NCBI GenBank assembly: GCA_037974965.1
Contig: JBBPFI010000016.1
Coordinates: forward strand, 620,001 to 684,000
Direction: 5' to 3'
DNA from: Dacryopinax spathularia
Lineage: Eukaryota; Basidiomycota; Dacrymycetes; Dacrymycetales; Dacrymycetaceae
DNA length: 64,000 nt
Positions 1-12,570 of this stretch are shown here, piece by piece. The notes under the pieces are model-generated. The model had not been told where the DNA came from, searched no databases, and saw only the letters and a program-made list of their open reading frames with translations. The position numbers were made by a program, and so were the translations under genes. Every line of letters begins with the position of its first letter. Positions within the stretch are counted from its first letter, which is position 1.

Positions 1-126
1 TACACGTTTATTTCTGCTTTACTACGCTTATCTGCTACCTCCAAGCACGAACTTCAGGCCGAAGGAGGAGAGAAGCTATCTGGCAACATCAGTTGAAATT
101 CGCCGACCCGCGACCGAGCTGGCGCG

Positions 127-2575
127 ATGCCCACCACTCCACCATTCGCATTCTCACCTTCACCACAACCTCGCTCCCTCCCTTCCCCACCGCTTCTACT
201 CCAATCCCTCCCACCATCAGCAGCACGGAGCCTCACTCCTCTCCCGTCCCTCGCTGGTCGAGCGGTGGCGGGCTCATTATCTCCACCTCAAAGGGCTATG
301 AGAGGGTCGACTTCGCCAGGAGCGGGGCCGTCCAGCCTGCCCACGAGCTTGGCCCCATCGCCTCTCAGTGCTCTACCAGCAGCACCTGCCTCCTCGCCCG
401 CTCCAGGTCCCAGCTCCCTCCCAACTGCCCTACAGACCTCCCAACCAGGTCCTTCCAGCTCATCCGGGCCCGTCCCCTTCCCCTCGCCGACCTCTGCCGA
501 ACCCTCCCAGACGCAAACCTCCACACCCTCCGACTCTCCCTCCCCGCTCACGTCCCTCCCCCCGCTCAGCAGCATGTTCGACCTCCCCTCCCGACCTCCT
601 TCTTCCTCCGGTGTCGCACTCACCTCTGCATCTATTGCCGGAAGCGCAGGCAGGCGACGAGCGAGCTTGAGGCCGGGGTACTGGGTCCCTCAGGGGAGTT
701 TGCTGAGGAACGAGAGTCGGGATATTTCCGCTTCTAGTAATGGCAGCACGGGGCTAGGAGGAGAAGCAGGGAAGATCCGGGACCCAACAGCCATGTCGGT
801 CTCCTCCGACTCCAGAGCAGGGAGTGACTGGGGCGGGGATGCCGGTGATGGCGAGGGGGAAGAAGGCGCAGATACGGAGGGTGAGATGAGCTTGGATGAG
901 CGGGATCGGGTTGGCGATGGTGAGGGGCAGGGGACGCTCAGACCTAGGAGTGGAGGCGCTGGGGAAACGAGGCGAGAGGAGAGGAAGTTGGAGGATTTGT
1001 TTGGGGACGCGAAGATGAGTCCTGAGATAATGCCTATCCGACCTGTACGTCCCCTTCCCCTTCCCTTCCCTTTCCACTTTCCACTTCTTCTGCTATCCTA
1101 CACTTCTACTACGATGAAAGAGCGCTCGCTAACCCTCCCCCTTCCCCCGCAGCTCCCCTACCTAACCCGCGTCACCCGTCTCCTAACACTCGAAACCTCC
1201 CCCATGCCCGAAATAGAATCCGAAGCCGCCCTCCAACGCCTAATCGGCAGCTCACCAATCCCTCCCACGCCGCTCTCATCCGCCTTCCGTCGTGTCTCGC
1301 GCGGCGCTCGAGGCCGACCAAGGCCCGGACCGGCGTTCGGCCAGGGGCTGGGTATGCCTGGAGCCGTGGGGAAACCGGGCGGCGGGCTGGGAGCCGGTAT
1401 TGGGGTAGGAGGAGGAGGAGGAATGGGAGGGGGAGGGGGGAGGAACAGGTATCCGGAGAGTGCGGTGCTTGATGAGAGTAGTGAGAGTGAGAGCAGCGAC
1501 GAGGAAGTGGGGATGATGGCCGCTGCGGCTTCTTCATTCGTCCCCGGCTCTGGACCAGGGCTAGGGCCGGGGATGGGGGGAAGCATGTCCACCAGCTCGG
1601 GCTCCCTCACACTCCCCCTCCCCGCCAGCAGCAGCATCAACCCGGCCCCAAGCACAGACCGAGAACGCATGCCCATGCCCATTCCCATTCCCATACCGGG
1701 GTCAGAAAGGCCAAGCGCGGGGGACACAGGTGGCGAAAGCGATTTTCCCGATGATGTCAGTATGAGCGAGGGCAGTCTCTGGGGCGTACGGGCGAGTCCG
1801 GTTATGGAGAGGGTTATGAGGGGCGGTGTGGGTGGGGGGATGGATCTGGATGTTCCGCCTGTGCGTATAGTCTTTTTCCGCTACTTACTGGGAGAGGTAT
1901 GGGAAGCTGATTTTGGCTGGGGGGTAGCAAAACCTCCCTTCGCCTTACCGATCTACCCCGCCGCCGACGAGCTACCAACGGAAGAGGAAGCGCTCCGCCT
2001 CACCTTCGTCCACTCCCGGCTCAAGTGGGTCTCTTCCACCTCCCTCTTCCACCTCAGCCGGCACAGCAGCCACAGCAGGCTCAAGCCAGCCCCAAGGCCT
2101 CCCCATAAAACGCCCCCGCCTCTCCACCCCCCTCACACCACACTCCCTCCTCCCGCCCTTCCTCCCCTCATCCCCAACAGCACCCTCCTCCCTCTCCTCT
2201 TCCTCCCACTCTCACACTCACCCTCACGCTCATCCAACGCTCGGCACCCCCTTGCCCAGCCCAAGACCGCCAGGGATCGGGAGTACCGCTAATGCCAGCC
2301 CGAGATGGGCGAGAGCGGGCTTGGGGGCGGGAGGGGGGAACGGGTATGGGTTTGGGTTGGGGATTGGGGGGTTGCCGAGTTTGGGACCGGTGGGTAGTTT
2401 GACTGCAGGGGCGGGTGGGAGTGGAGGTGGGGGTGGGGGTGGGAATGGGCTGGGGATTGGGAATGGTGGACTTGGTGGAGCGGTGGCTGGAGCGGGAGTG
2501 GGCGGGGTGAGGGAGGGGGCGAGGGAGGTGGGGGATGCGGGGGAGGGGGTGAGGAGGATGAGTTTGCAAGAGTGA
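127..2575 (+). CDS. Low-complexity, probably nuclear protein of unknown function (757 aa, 3 exons)
   Basis: I do not recognise this protein. Exons are 127-1044, 1153-1860 and 1928-2575. Both introns (108 and 67 nt) have GT-AG ends and sit between codons, and the second moves the reading frame so that a Ser/Pro-rich stretch continues to the stop at 2573-2575. Most of the chain is Ser/Pro- or Gly-rich and disordered in appearance. One more ordered patch of about 60 residues follows intron 1 (starting LPYLTRVTRLLTLE), and basic patches such as RKRKRSAS and IKRPRL look like nuclear localisation signals. Acidic Ser/Glu runs lie near residues 240-260 and 345-355. The ATG at 127 is chosen as the first in the open frame. 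Function is unknown; exon structure is moderately sure. Confidence 0.6.
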
Positions 2576-5069
2576 ATGAAGAACCTGCAAAAACCCGGAC
2601 AATCCTACTCTTGCAGGCTGGTGGCGTGACCTGCATACGGCCAACCACTTCAGCGGACATATGCTCCCGCCTACCATTTGTTTCACAGGATGCTCCTTCG
2701 AACGGACCCGCCTTCTACTACCTTGTACTCCTCGGACGCACCGAAAAACCATCATGCACTCGCTTTCGCAACCAAAACCGAGAACTACAAAAATTTTGCA
2801 CGCCGAGAAATGCAAGCCAGAAGCTGATCTAGTCGGGAAGATGGACACTGGAACGTGGACGATGACGATGTTTATGACTCTCACGACTCAGAGGGATGTA
2901 TGATTAGCTCTGTGGCGCAAGCCTGCAAGGTGATGTAACCTATAGTCTTTATCTGGGTTTATATGATGCTGTTCTATCTCACTTCCGGTCCGCTGCGCGT
3001 TTCCTTGGGCTCTGGCAAACGGCTCGTCCGGTGGATTCTGCGAGGATGGCTTCTCAATCTCATTTGTCCGGGCCGTCTGGTAGCCCTGAAGCCCGTGCTT
3101 ATCCTTTTCAACCCACGTTTTCTTGCAGCTTTCTCTTCCCCCGCCGTGGTTGAACCACCTGTAGCCGCTACGCGGGTTTGGAGAAAGACCTTATGATGAT
3201 TGATAATATATTCCCAGCGGCAGTCAATGGAGTCATCCTCTGAGTTCATCCTCCGTACCTCTTTGTGCTCCCCTCCGCTCGCCGCTCATTACCTGGGGTA
3301 CCTCGGCCTTCTAAGAATTAGAAGCGGATATGTCTCTTCCCTTCCTGTATAACTGACCGGGGAAAGACGAGGGCGAAGAAGCCTATGAAGGCTGGGATAA
3401 GCGTATGCGCCAGTGGGTGGCCACTGGTGACTGGTCGGGATTGGGAGAGCCGAGAGTGAGAGGTTGAAGGCTCTTGCTGCTTGGCGTGCTCCGCGAGGAG
3501 GAAAGGGGGAGAGGAGGCGTATATGCAGAAGGGGTTTAGGGCTGAGAAGGGCGTGAGATGTATGCCCATTGCCGGGCACGGAGTCCTTCGAAGTCCATCT
3601 TCTCAATTTGCTACACGGCAGCGGCATACACCTGTTTCCATTCTCCTCAGCCCACATACACGCACCCTTCCAGCAGGCCAAGCCCTCGCAACAACGTCCA
3701 GCCTCAGTAATCCTGTCGCACACCCTCACCGGCGGAGTGTCGCCCGAATGTGCCCCACTGCCGCGCTGGAAAGTCCTCTCAAAAGCACCATCCGGTGGTC
3801 TGCCATCAAGACAGGGTGGGCTAAGTTTCGCGAGTATCAAGACCGCCCGTTATCGACCAGCCGCACTGGGGACGAGCACGACTACTGCTCCTCCGGCTGG
3901 TACAGCTAGGGGGATGAGGAGAAGTCCAGCCGCAGCTTCAGCTCAAACCAACGAGAAAGGGGCATCTGCCACTGGATACGAGTCATACGACAGACGTAAG
4001 GCCACTGCTCAGTATTGCTCCTTCGACCATAGTCCATATCTGCCAAGTCGGCCAGTACGGTCCAGCTTCCGTGGCAGCCTGTCCTCGCTCCCGTATTTTA
4101 TATCCGACCCTTCAGTGCCAGCTGCAAGCCGCAAAAAAGACAGCCACCGGTAACAACAGGCGGGTGATAACGAGAACTTGTGGAAAAGACCATCATCAGG
4201 GACACTGAGTGGTGCCTTGCGGCCGTCGGTAATATACCTCACCACCGGAGATACAGTTTGCCAGGTCGCAGAATGGTGGTGGGTGATATGCGACCGCGAG
4301 CTCCATGGGGAGCCCGCAGAGCAGAGAAGGTCAGAACACCGAGCTGAGCGCGAAATCCCCTTGCATCGAATACCAATCCAGGACGCCGAGTCAACCGGGT
4401 TCCGAAGTAGCCCACTGCTGGACGAGGGTACAGGCTGAGTCGGTTGTCCGGTATGAGAGAATGGTGCCATCCCACCGCAGGAGGCTGATAAGACCTCGGC
4501 TGGCTGGGCGGAGGACGAAACGGGTCCACAGCAAGGCTTTGGCTAGAACGCCGAGCGCAATCCATATCATTGGCTAGTATGCGTCCAGCTAGATCTGCTC
4601 GCCCGCGTTGACAGGCCCAAGTAGATGAGAATCGATATAGCCTCCTCGCGATAACCAGGTTGAAGAAAGACCGCCCCGGATTCCGCACGGCGCGCCGAAC
4701 AGTCACGGTGTACTTTCGCTCCCTTTCTTCTTCGCAATGAACATTGGCTTGCTTCTCCGAGTTCTTACACGCTGCCGCGCAGAAGTCGCCAGTAGCAACA
4801 GCCGTTCCCACTATCACCGCTCCATCGCCTTCCTGGCTAGGCCTTTGGTTACTCGTGAAAGAGGTAGGTCGTGGCTTTCGTGAGGCGCAGGGGGATATGT
4901 CTGCTTTCTCATGACTGGGCCGGTCCGGTAGCCTATAAGGGATCGGCAGACACGCCGGTCGCCGTAGTCTGGAAAGGACGAGCGCATCCCACCCTCTAGA
5001 CAGGACAGAGGGACGCGTCAGCGCCGACCTTGCTGGACGGTCTTTTCACGGGCCAAGGCGGTGTCGGCC

Positions 5070-5237
5070 CTAATCTAAATCAAGGCATAGTGCTGAAGAT
5101 GCAGACAATGACCTAACTTTAAGATCGGCTTGTTTCGACAATCGGCTGAGCAGCGCTTTCTCGGCCATCGCGTCATCGACTGGTGTAGATGTTGAACGTG
5201 CACCTAGGAGGAGGATGCCGATGACCCATGACCGCAT
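5070..5237 (-). CDS. Candidate small ORF with signal-peptide-like start (55 aa)
   Basis: Starting at the ATG at 5235-5237 the frame reads MRSWVIGILLLGARST: a short positive end, a hydrophobic core and a small-residue exit, as in a secretory signal. It then gives a Lys/Asp-rich tail ending in LCLDLD and a stop at 5070-5072. A GTTAGG donor-like site lies inside, so this could instead be exon 1 of a longer spliced gene running towards lower coordinates, where a cysteine-containing frame lies near 4,700-4,800. I could not find a splice path that stays open. Function unknown; may be chance. Confidence 0.2.
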   Translation of the reverse strand: MRSWVIGILLLGARSTSTPVDDAMAEKALLSRLSKQADLKVRSLSASSALCLDLD

Positions 5238-6423
5238 GATGAGAAACAGGGGCGGACCTTGTGCTGGATCGCTTCATGCCTTGGTTCAGCTCTCGGAAAG
5301 CGGTCGGCAGCAAGATCCCTCAACCGGGGACAGATGAGTCGCGCCAGCGCAATGTTGATCAGATAGGATTGGGAGAAGAGGGCGCCTGATCAGAAGTACC
5401 CACAGACGAAGCTGGTGGGGAGAATAAGGCAACGAGCACGAGCACGTATCAGGCCCCGTTAACCGGGATTGACGTCCCACCAGACTGTCGAAGCAAGGCC
5501 TCGAAGAGGGTCGCGCGAGCGACTTCCGGCCCAGTCAGTCATCCCTTTACTGGACTGGATGACCGGCGGAACTGATCAGTAATCTGCGGCAGATTAAGAC
5601 GGTGCGTCCGTTGCACAGCTCGGCGTTTCCTCCATCGAGCACAAGGACTGATACGCTGGCTGGCACGTGGGCGGCAGAGGGGGTGGAATGGAAGGAGGTG
5701 GACGTCACCCGCTGTTGAAAATAAGTGCGGTGCGGCACTAATAAGGTCCTCGGAGCACGAAGGTAAGGTAGCGGACTTTGTCGGAGGCGAATATTCTGGA
5801 CTCAGCTCGTACGTCCATAGGGGCCGCGGTTTCACATGCGGCAAGGATAACGCCGCCAGGGGTCTGATGTGAAGATTGACCTGAAGCGCCCTCGCTGGCA
5901 AACCAGAAGACGGAAAATTCATGAATGGAAGGGTGGGAGTTCTGCATGGAAAATGGCGCATAACGCCCTGGTGTGAATTTGTCGTGCCTTGGGCCGCGGC
6001 GTAGCGTATCGAGCAAGTTCTCGAGATCCCAGAAGACTTTCAGAGCGAGCGGCGTACGTGGAGCCTTGCCACGTCAGTGATGAAGTCGCTGCTGGTCGTT
6101 CGGGCGTGACTTTCCACCGAGTGCATGGAAGATGAGACGTCTGACCAGGCCATGGCGTCAGCTATAACAAGGGAATTACAGAAGTTGGACGGAGCCGTCA
6201 AACAGTAGAACCGACAGCGGCAGTCTCGCTGGAGGATGAGTCTGACCCACGTTCCACATTCCCTCAGTAGGAAAGGAAGATCACGAGACATGGGATCGAC
6301 AGCACACAAGAGACATGTGCAGGGGGGTACACATAAGCGACCCCTGCTGAATAAGGCATTGTCGACGCAGGTTGTAGAAGACGCTAGGCCATTGTTAACT
6401 GACATCGCAGTCGGAGAAAACGG

Positions 6424-6430
6424 TATATAA
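6424..6430 (+). promoter_or_regulatory. TATA-like box
   Basis: TATATAA followed by a purine-rich run. The next confident plus-strand start codon is 1.7 kb downstream (8160), so if it is used the transcript would have a very long or spliced leader. It may equally be chance. Confidence 0.25.
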
Positions 6431-7473
6431 GGAGGACAAGAGCGGTTGCCAGGAGAGTGAAACCGTTGATTGTTCAGTCGGAGTAGGCCGCAAAAGAGCG
6501 GGACGAAAGAGAACCCAGACAGCACATGGACGGCGGTCGGCAATAAAGGCAGAAGCTGGGTACAGCACAGGGTTATTCAGCTGACCGGAATCAAACGGAG
6601 CCTTAATAAGTCAAAGTCCGACGGCCGGGCCCTTTCCGAGGCAGAAAAAAGCGGTTGGCTGAGTCGTGCACACCTCGTGTTTCGACGTCGAACATCAGCC
6701 TCAAAATCTGCAAGCGGCAGCGAAGAGGGGCTCGTTGGCTATAAAGGCGAGCTCGCTGCTGTGACGAGGACGAAGAGAGCGCTGTGGTCGACGTCGAGCA
6801 CCGACCTTTTAACATTCTCACGACGACTTGGCCGAGACCGGCGAAGGATTCAATTACGACATTGTCGGCTTTTGTCGCCGGCTTCTGGCCCAACATCCAC
6901 CACCGTCCTCCACGCCAACAATCCACTAATTGTCGACCCGCACCACGCTATTACCCTCGAATCCACCTGCATATACGAGGCCTTTCATCTTCATAAACGC
7001 CTTCCGTACAATCCACAATAATTCGCCTCCGTCGGTACATAACCCACCTATTTGACCAACCGCCGAGACCACCGCGCCTATAACGCGTGCCTGCCTCGAG
7101 GCAATCGCGAGCCACACGGTGCCACAGCCCAACACGACGCCATACCCATACCGCGTCGTTGTCGTGTTTGGGTTCAGCCTCAGGGGTCGAGCGCGAGGCG
7201 CATACATTCGGAAGCCGAGCCCTTCGATCACGGTCCGAGGTGGTCCAGAACGCGACGCTGAAGGGCAGTTACCATATCCGACGGCCGAGAGAGGAGACCT
7301 TGTTTCCTGTCTGCGCGACTTCCCGCTCTCCCTTTGCCTTGCTGCCTGCACGCCTTACCGCGCCCCCACCTTCCGACTCGAACGTCTGTTTACTCCGTCA
7401 CAGCAAAGCGCGCATACACGCTCCCAACTTCCACTCTCAGCTAAACCGGGTCACCGGCTTGTTTGTTCTCTGG

Positions 7474-7705
7474 GTAAGTCCTATCTCGTCCTCGCCGTCA
7501 ATCCCGGCACCATACTCACACCGCTGGATTAGTCTCGTCTTCCAAAGCCACGCTCCATCGCTCGCCGCCGCCTCACGCTACCTTCCTTCCCACTTATCGC
7601 TGCCCGCCTCCATCCCGCTGCGTACCCCCCGCCGTCAATACACCCTTCTAGGGTAAGCCCACCCAATTTGACATTGAGGATCAGGTCGACTCATTGAAAA
7701 TCTAG
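7474..7705 (+). other. Two candidate leader introns upstream of the NFKBIL1-like gene
   Basis: Consensus GTAAGT at 7474 pairs with TTAG ending at 7532 (59 nt). GTAAGC at 7653 pairs with CTAG ending at 7705 (53 nt), with a GACTCATTG branch-like stretch before it. Both match the intron size in this genome and lie in C/T-rich DNA with no coding frame, so they would be 5' untranslated introns. Confidence 0.35.
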
Positions 7706-8159
7706 AGCCCCCGCTCCACACTGCACCCCTTTCGCCCCCCACAATCCCCCCCTCCTAACGCTGCGCGCTCGTCTCTCCCCCTGCCCCCGCCCCCTCGCTG
7801 CCCTCTGCGTCATCACCGCTCGGAGCTTGACTATACCACAGCTAGGCGCCGACTCATCACTGTCCGCAGCGTTCTGCTAGCTTGATCCGCTGCGGTCGGT
7901 CACTAGAACCTTCCGCCTCTGCACCGCTTAGCTCCCTGGTTCCGGTCACGATTCTGTAGCCACACTCTTTCGGCGCCGTGGCAGCGTACGCCTTACATCT
8001 CTATACGACCTCGGTCGTTCGACGACGGCGGAAAGCCGCCCGCCAGAGTCGTCGTCTACCTCCTTCCGGCGGCTATCCGACATTCCCCCCTTCCTCAAGT
8101 TCCGGCGTGCTCTTTCGGTGTTGTAACTCAATACCGTCAGCTCGCAGATAGCGCGCTCT

Positions 8160-9641
8160 ATGGCGTCTGTGGCCGCTCGCCTTCCTCAAGACACTTACAA
8201 CAAATATGTCGCCGCCGCAAAACAGCGAACGAGTCCACCTCAAGGGCCACCTCCGATCCCTACTATCCCTAAAGAGCTTGGAGGCTTCCAGATCCCGGAC
8301 GTGTTCAAGCGTGAGTGGGAGAAGTACTTGCAGGCGGAGGAGGAGAAACGCAGGCGGTTACAGAGAGAATGGCAGATGTACGAGGCGCAGAAGGTGGCTC
8401 GAACGGTGCCCCCTGCCCCCACGCAGGGTGCTGCCCGTATTGAGCAACCGGAGCGCCCGCAAGTCGCGCTTTTCGATCACAAAGTGGTGGAGCAGAGGGC
8501 AGCTGCGAAGAGACATGCAGAGGAGGAAAGACGCAAACGCGAGGTACAGCAGCGTTTTGAGGCTTTTATGGCCCATCTTGCTCAAGAACGAGCACAGGGA
8601 AGCCCTCGGGCTGGTACCCGGTCGTCACCTCAGCAAAATAGCGCGTCAAGCCAGTCAGGCACGTCGACATCCTCCTTCACCAACTCTGCGTCCTCTCGGC
8701 CCTCATCACGCTCTCACGTCCCCCCGACATCTGCGCCTCCACCACCTCAGCCTGGCCAGTCCCCACCTAGAACACCTCCGTCCGCCGCGCATACAAAACC
8801 GACGCCGCCTTCTAATTCCACCAGATCGCAGCCGATCCCTACATTCCGGTATACATCTCCCAGCACGCCTCCTTCGACGCCCGAGAACTCACCGCCTAAA
8901 CACTCGAACAGATTCTGGAATCCCTTCACCAACAGTCCCAGTGACTCGCCCTTACCGAGCTATCCCAACCGCAATGCGCCAGAGTCGCCACCGCCAAGTC
9001 CCAGCCCTAGTGCCAAGTCAACCGAAGATGAGGCCTTCCCGCCTCGCCAGCCTCCGTCAAGTCAGTCAACGCCTCAGTCTCAGCACGTCCCACGCCCGAC
9101 CCCTCCACACTCGCAAGAGTATGCTCGACATCGCACTGCTCCTACCCGTCCCCCGTCTCCTCAGCCGAAGGTGTGGTCACCGCCGTCGGACACTTATTCT
9201 TCCGATCCTCGCCGGGCTCCACCCTCTCAGCGAGCAGCTCCGGAGTACTTCTCGGCAAGAGCTGCCGCGGACGCCAAGGCTAAAGCCGAAGCGGACGCAA
9301 AGCGACGAGCTGAGGAGGAAGCAGAGGAGCGGGAGGAGAAGGAACGGTTCAATCGGAAGCAGCAAGAGTGGATGAGGCAGCGCGAGGAGCGAAGAAAGCA
9401 GGAGGAAGAGCGGCTGAGACAGGAGAAAGCCAAGGAGGAACGGTTCAAACGAGAGCAGGAGCGCCTGGCCAGGGAACAAGAAGAGAGGCAGCGGCAGCAT
9501 GCTCGCTCGCAGCAGCAGCAACAACAACAGCAGCAGGAGCAGCATCAGCGACAACAGAACTGGTACGGCTCGCAGCAGCAGCAAAGCCATCAGCAGCACC
9601 AGAGACAGCACTCCTCGTATGGGTCGCAGCAGCAGCACTAT

Positions 9642-9673
<32 letters not shown>

Positions 9674-10175
9674 CAGTTCTCGTCCTGGCGCCGGCCCCGG
9701 TGCGCAACGCTCCTGGGGTCAGCCTCCTCCCGGTGCTGGTCCGCAGCATCAGGGATCAGTTCCCCCTCGCGCGCCTCCACCTGCCAATGGCTCCTCCGGG
9801 CTTTCTAGCCAGTCCATCCCCGTCCTGTGGGAGTCATATGAGAAACGCTGGCAGGACCTCTCGAAGTCTCCCCCGACTTCGCTCACCATGCAGTCCATAC
9901 CGTTCCCTGTCGCCAAAGCCAACCCGACGGCGGCCGACATCAACCCGGACACCGTCGCTCAGTTCCTCCTATCAACGCAGCATTCCATGCACAAGTCCCG
10001 CAAAGCTCGACTCAAGGATGCCATGTTACGGTGGCATCCAGACAAGTTCGAGCAGAAGTGGTTGGCCAAGGTGCCCCCGTATCAAAAGGCCGTGGTCAAG
10101 GAATGTGCAAACGCCGTTGCAAAGAGTGTGACTGCGTTGATGGAACGTGAGAAAGAGGGGGGGCGCGGTGCGTGA
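8160..10175 (+). CDS. NF-kappa-B-inhibitor-like (NFKBIL1-type) protein with polyglutamine tract, 671 aa
   Basis: A single-exon gene. The N-terminal ~130 residues are charged and helical. A long Ser/Pro-rich disordered region follows to about residue 360, then a Glu/Arg/Lys/Ala coiled-coil-like stretch (about 365-450) and a Gln-rich region (about 450-515) with runs of up to nine Q. The C-terminal ~110 residues hold the conserved part: LWESYEKRWQDL, a SIPFPV strand, and MLRWHPDKFEQKW near residue 625, followed by a helix. This RWHPDKF motif is typical of NFKBIL1-related proteins and superficially resembles the HPD of J domains. In animals the family is linked to mRNA processing; the fungal role is not established. 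The ATG at 8160 is the first in frame after the C/T-rich leader. Confidence 0.75.
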
Positions 10176-11256
10176 AGTTGGGTAGGACGATCGACCTCGC
10201 CTCGCTCTTATCTGGATATGTGCGGGGTGGGGAGATCGGTGCCTGCTGACGTGTTGCCCTTTATGGGATTTAGCCTTGCCACGCCTCAAGAGTGCGCGGA
10301 AGCGACCAGCCGCATTGTCATTCGGATCAAGGCGGCTGTGCTTCCATTGTCTTCGATTTCCTTTTTGGAACAACTTACGGCTTCTTTGGGTCACATCCTC
10401 GGTTCGTCTTCTTGGGTTCTGCATTCAACGTCTCTATACGGTTCTGGCGATCATCATTCGACATCATTTCAAGGACTACACATTCTTGGTTCGGCATGGT
10501 CTTGTGTGCACTACCCTTTTGTTCGATGGCATTTGCCTGGTGCGCATGTACATACTGAACGGATCCCCAACGCACTGCACTTTTTGTTGTATATTCTTAT
10601 TACTTTTATCATCGCCTTCTTACTAATAGGCTTTTCGTATTCGTGGTGTCTGCACCTGCCAAACGTCCTTATTGCCCTTTCTATGTCGTATGTTATTCGG
10701 TTTTTTGGCAGCATAGCAGTTAGGTCGTACGTAGTAGTCAAGTGAGCCAATCAAATACAGAAGTCTTTGCTTATCAGCCGTCATATGGACCTCGATGACC
10801 GAGTCCTACTGTAATCCGCTAGGGAAAAGGAGTGCAACGACTGTTCTGTAAGGTTCCCAAAAATGCATATTCCAACATGAGGGGACCTCGCTGCAAACCG
10901 AAACATACACGGATCCGTTTCAGTCCGATACTATAGGTAGAATTACAATGGCTCAGGGCCTACTGAAGCTTGCGGCCTCTGAACACGCAGTGTTGAGGGT
11001 CATGCCTCTTGCAGACATCACAGGGCCGTCCCCGGCGATCAGGAGAGAATGCTTCTGGCGGGCATACACCAGGTCATGCGCTAAAGAAGCTCAGCTTGCC
11101 GACGGACCTAGTAACGTGAGTCAGGAACGCCTTCTGCCCGCGAAGACTGAGCCTAGACTTGCCGTTACGTTACATCAGATGCTGATGAGTTGGGGAAATG
11201 GGCGTGGGCGAAACGGGAGGCTGGACCGCGAACGTGCGTATGATTGAGAGGAAAGG
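10176..11256. other. Convergent intergenic region, no gene seen
   Basis: About 1.1 kb between two genes that end towards each other. The T-rich part near 10,300-10,740 looks like 3' untranslated DNA. Short open frames exist on both strands but none shows a domain or splice structure. Confidence 0.55.
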
Positions 11257-12570
11257 TCAAGTAGCGGTTCGAGAACGAGACGAGGAACGAGAGAGAGGAG
11301 CGCGCGAAGGATGATCAACTCCCACTGGTTCTGGCTTGTACGAAGGGATGGGCAAACTCACTGCCGGCACCATCTGGAATCCGACCTGCAAGAAGTTAGC
11401 AAGCAGAAACTCAATGTGGGAAAGGAACGTACGCCGATATGCGCCATAAACTTGTTCAGATTACGCTCGCGCGATTCCGGATCGACGGGCAGATCGTAGT
11501 CAGCAACAAGCTGCTTGGCAACTGGAGCTACGAAAACGTGAGTTTCCGTGGAGGTCCGGCGCTTTATCCACATACCTGGTGAGGCGAACAGGGCCGAGAG
11601 ATCATGCGGGAAGAACGGGGAGATCTCGCCATTTGACCGGAGCAGTGGAGTGAGCGGTTCGTTGATGTTGTTCGTCCTCAACAGGCCATTGGCACGTCTT
11701 GCCTCACTATTGTGTTATCAGTACACGGACCTTCTCACTGACAATGATCGGACGTACGAGTTATGTAAGCTACGCCTGACTTCAGACAATTGCACCTTGT
11801 GATCTTGGACGGTATCGAGCAGAGCAGGCGGGATCTTCTCAGCGATCTGAATGGGTTGACGAAGATGACGAGAATCAAATCATGATTAGCATTCCGAAAC
11901 CGGCGAGTATGGACAAGCCTATAAAGACCAGACACACCTGCTCTGCGACCCGCTCCATGACGCGCATCTCGACCTCTGCCTTGACCGAGTCCTTGACCGG
12001 TCCACCCATGACCTCCTCGACGTGCCCCTTCAGCCCCTCCCGCACGTCGTCCATATGACCTTTGAGCGTCTCGCTCAGGAAGTCCTTCATCTGGTCCAGC
12101 TTGACGTCCTGTTGGGCGACTTGCTCCTTTAAGCGCTGGATCTCGTGGTGCCCTTCGAGCGCGGGGCGCAAGGTAGCGAGCTGCGACGTTTGAAACGCCA
12201 GCGTATCAAAAGCCGTCGTGAGCGTGTGGAGCGTTTGCCGCATTGTAGACAGGAGGGTTTCGAGCATAGGGATTGGGTCGGCGGGAATACCCGCCTCAGC
12301 TTGAGGCTCGAGCGGTGGATCGTCCGGAGGCATGGAGCGAACGCTCGCAGCCTTGTACATGGAAGGAGGTCGAGTAGGAGCAGGAGATTGAGCGGCAGGG
12401 GGGGTAGGAGGAGGGGTGATCGTGCGAGTTGAACGGGCGGGCGAAGCGGATACGTGCGTTCGGGCAGGTGTCACTGGAAGGGGAATGTTCTCGGGACTCC
12501 GAGCACGAGGCGTAGCTGCTGCAGAGCGTGCACCAGTCGATCTGACTTCGATTTCGTCGGCGTTGGACAT
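11257..12570 (-). CDS. Coiled-coil protein of unknown function (358 aa, 5 exons)
   Basis: Exons on the minus strand: 12570-11938, 11846-11758, 11706-11576, 11527-11433 and 11385-11257. The four introns are 91, 51, 48 and 47 nt with GT-AG ends, and phases agree throughout. The N-terminus (about 1-90) is Ser/Pro/Arg-rich. From about 95 to 240 the chain is helical and coiled-coil-like (repeated DQMKDF, VREGLKGHVEEV patterns), continuing across intron 1 into AEKIPPALLDTVQDHKVQL. The C-terminal part has a conserved-looking LTPLLRSNGEISPFFPHDL segment followed by a VADYDLPVDPESRERNLNKFMAHIG helix. I do not recognise the family. A GTGAGT just after VPA in the last exon could begin another intron, so the last ~40 residues are less certain. 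Confidence 0.65.

Larger units (their letters stand above)
2576..8159. other. Gene-poor stretch, no confident gene
   Basis: About 5.6 kb in which open frames overlap on both strands and none shows a recognisable domain or a convincing set of spliced exons. It holds two weak candidate secreted ORFs on the minus strand (see findings), a TATA-like site and, from about 7,000, a strongly C/T-rich stretch that is probably the promoter and leader of the gene at 8160. Confidence 0.6.

Noticed and set aside
9177-9780. Leucine-rich and alanine-rich frames antisense or out of frame to the polyglutamine gene
   Set aside because: They are shadows of CAG/CAA and GAG repeats in the real coding frame.
10218-10745. 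Hydrophobic plus-strand frame after the NFKBIL1-like gene
   Set aside because: T-rich 3' DNA gives hydrophobic codons by composition; no start context, homologue or splice sites.
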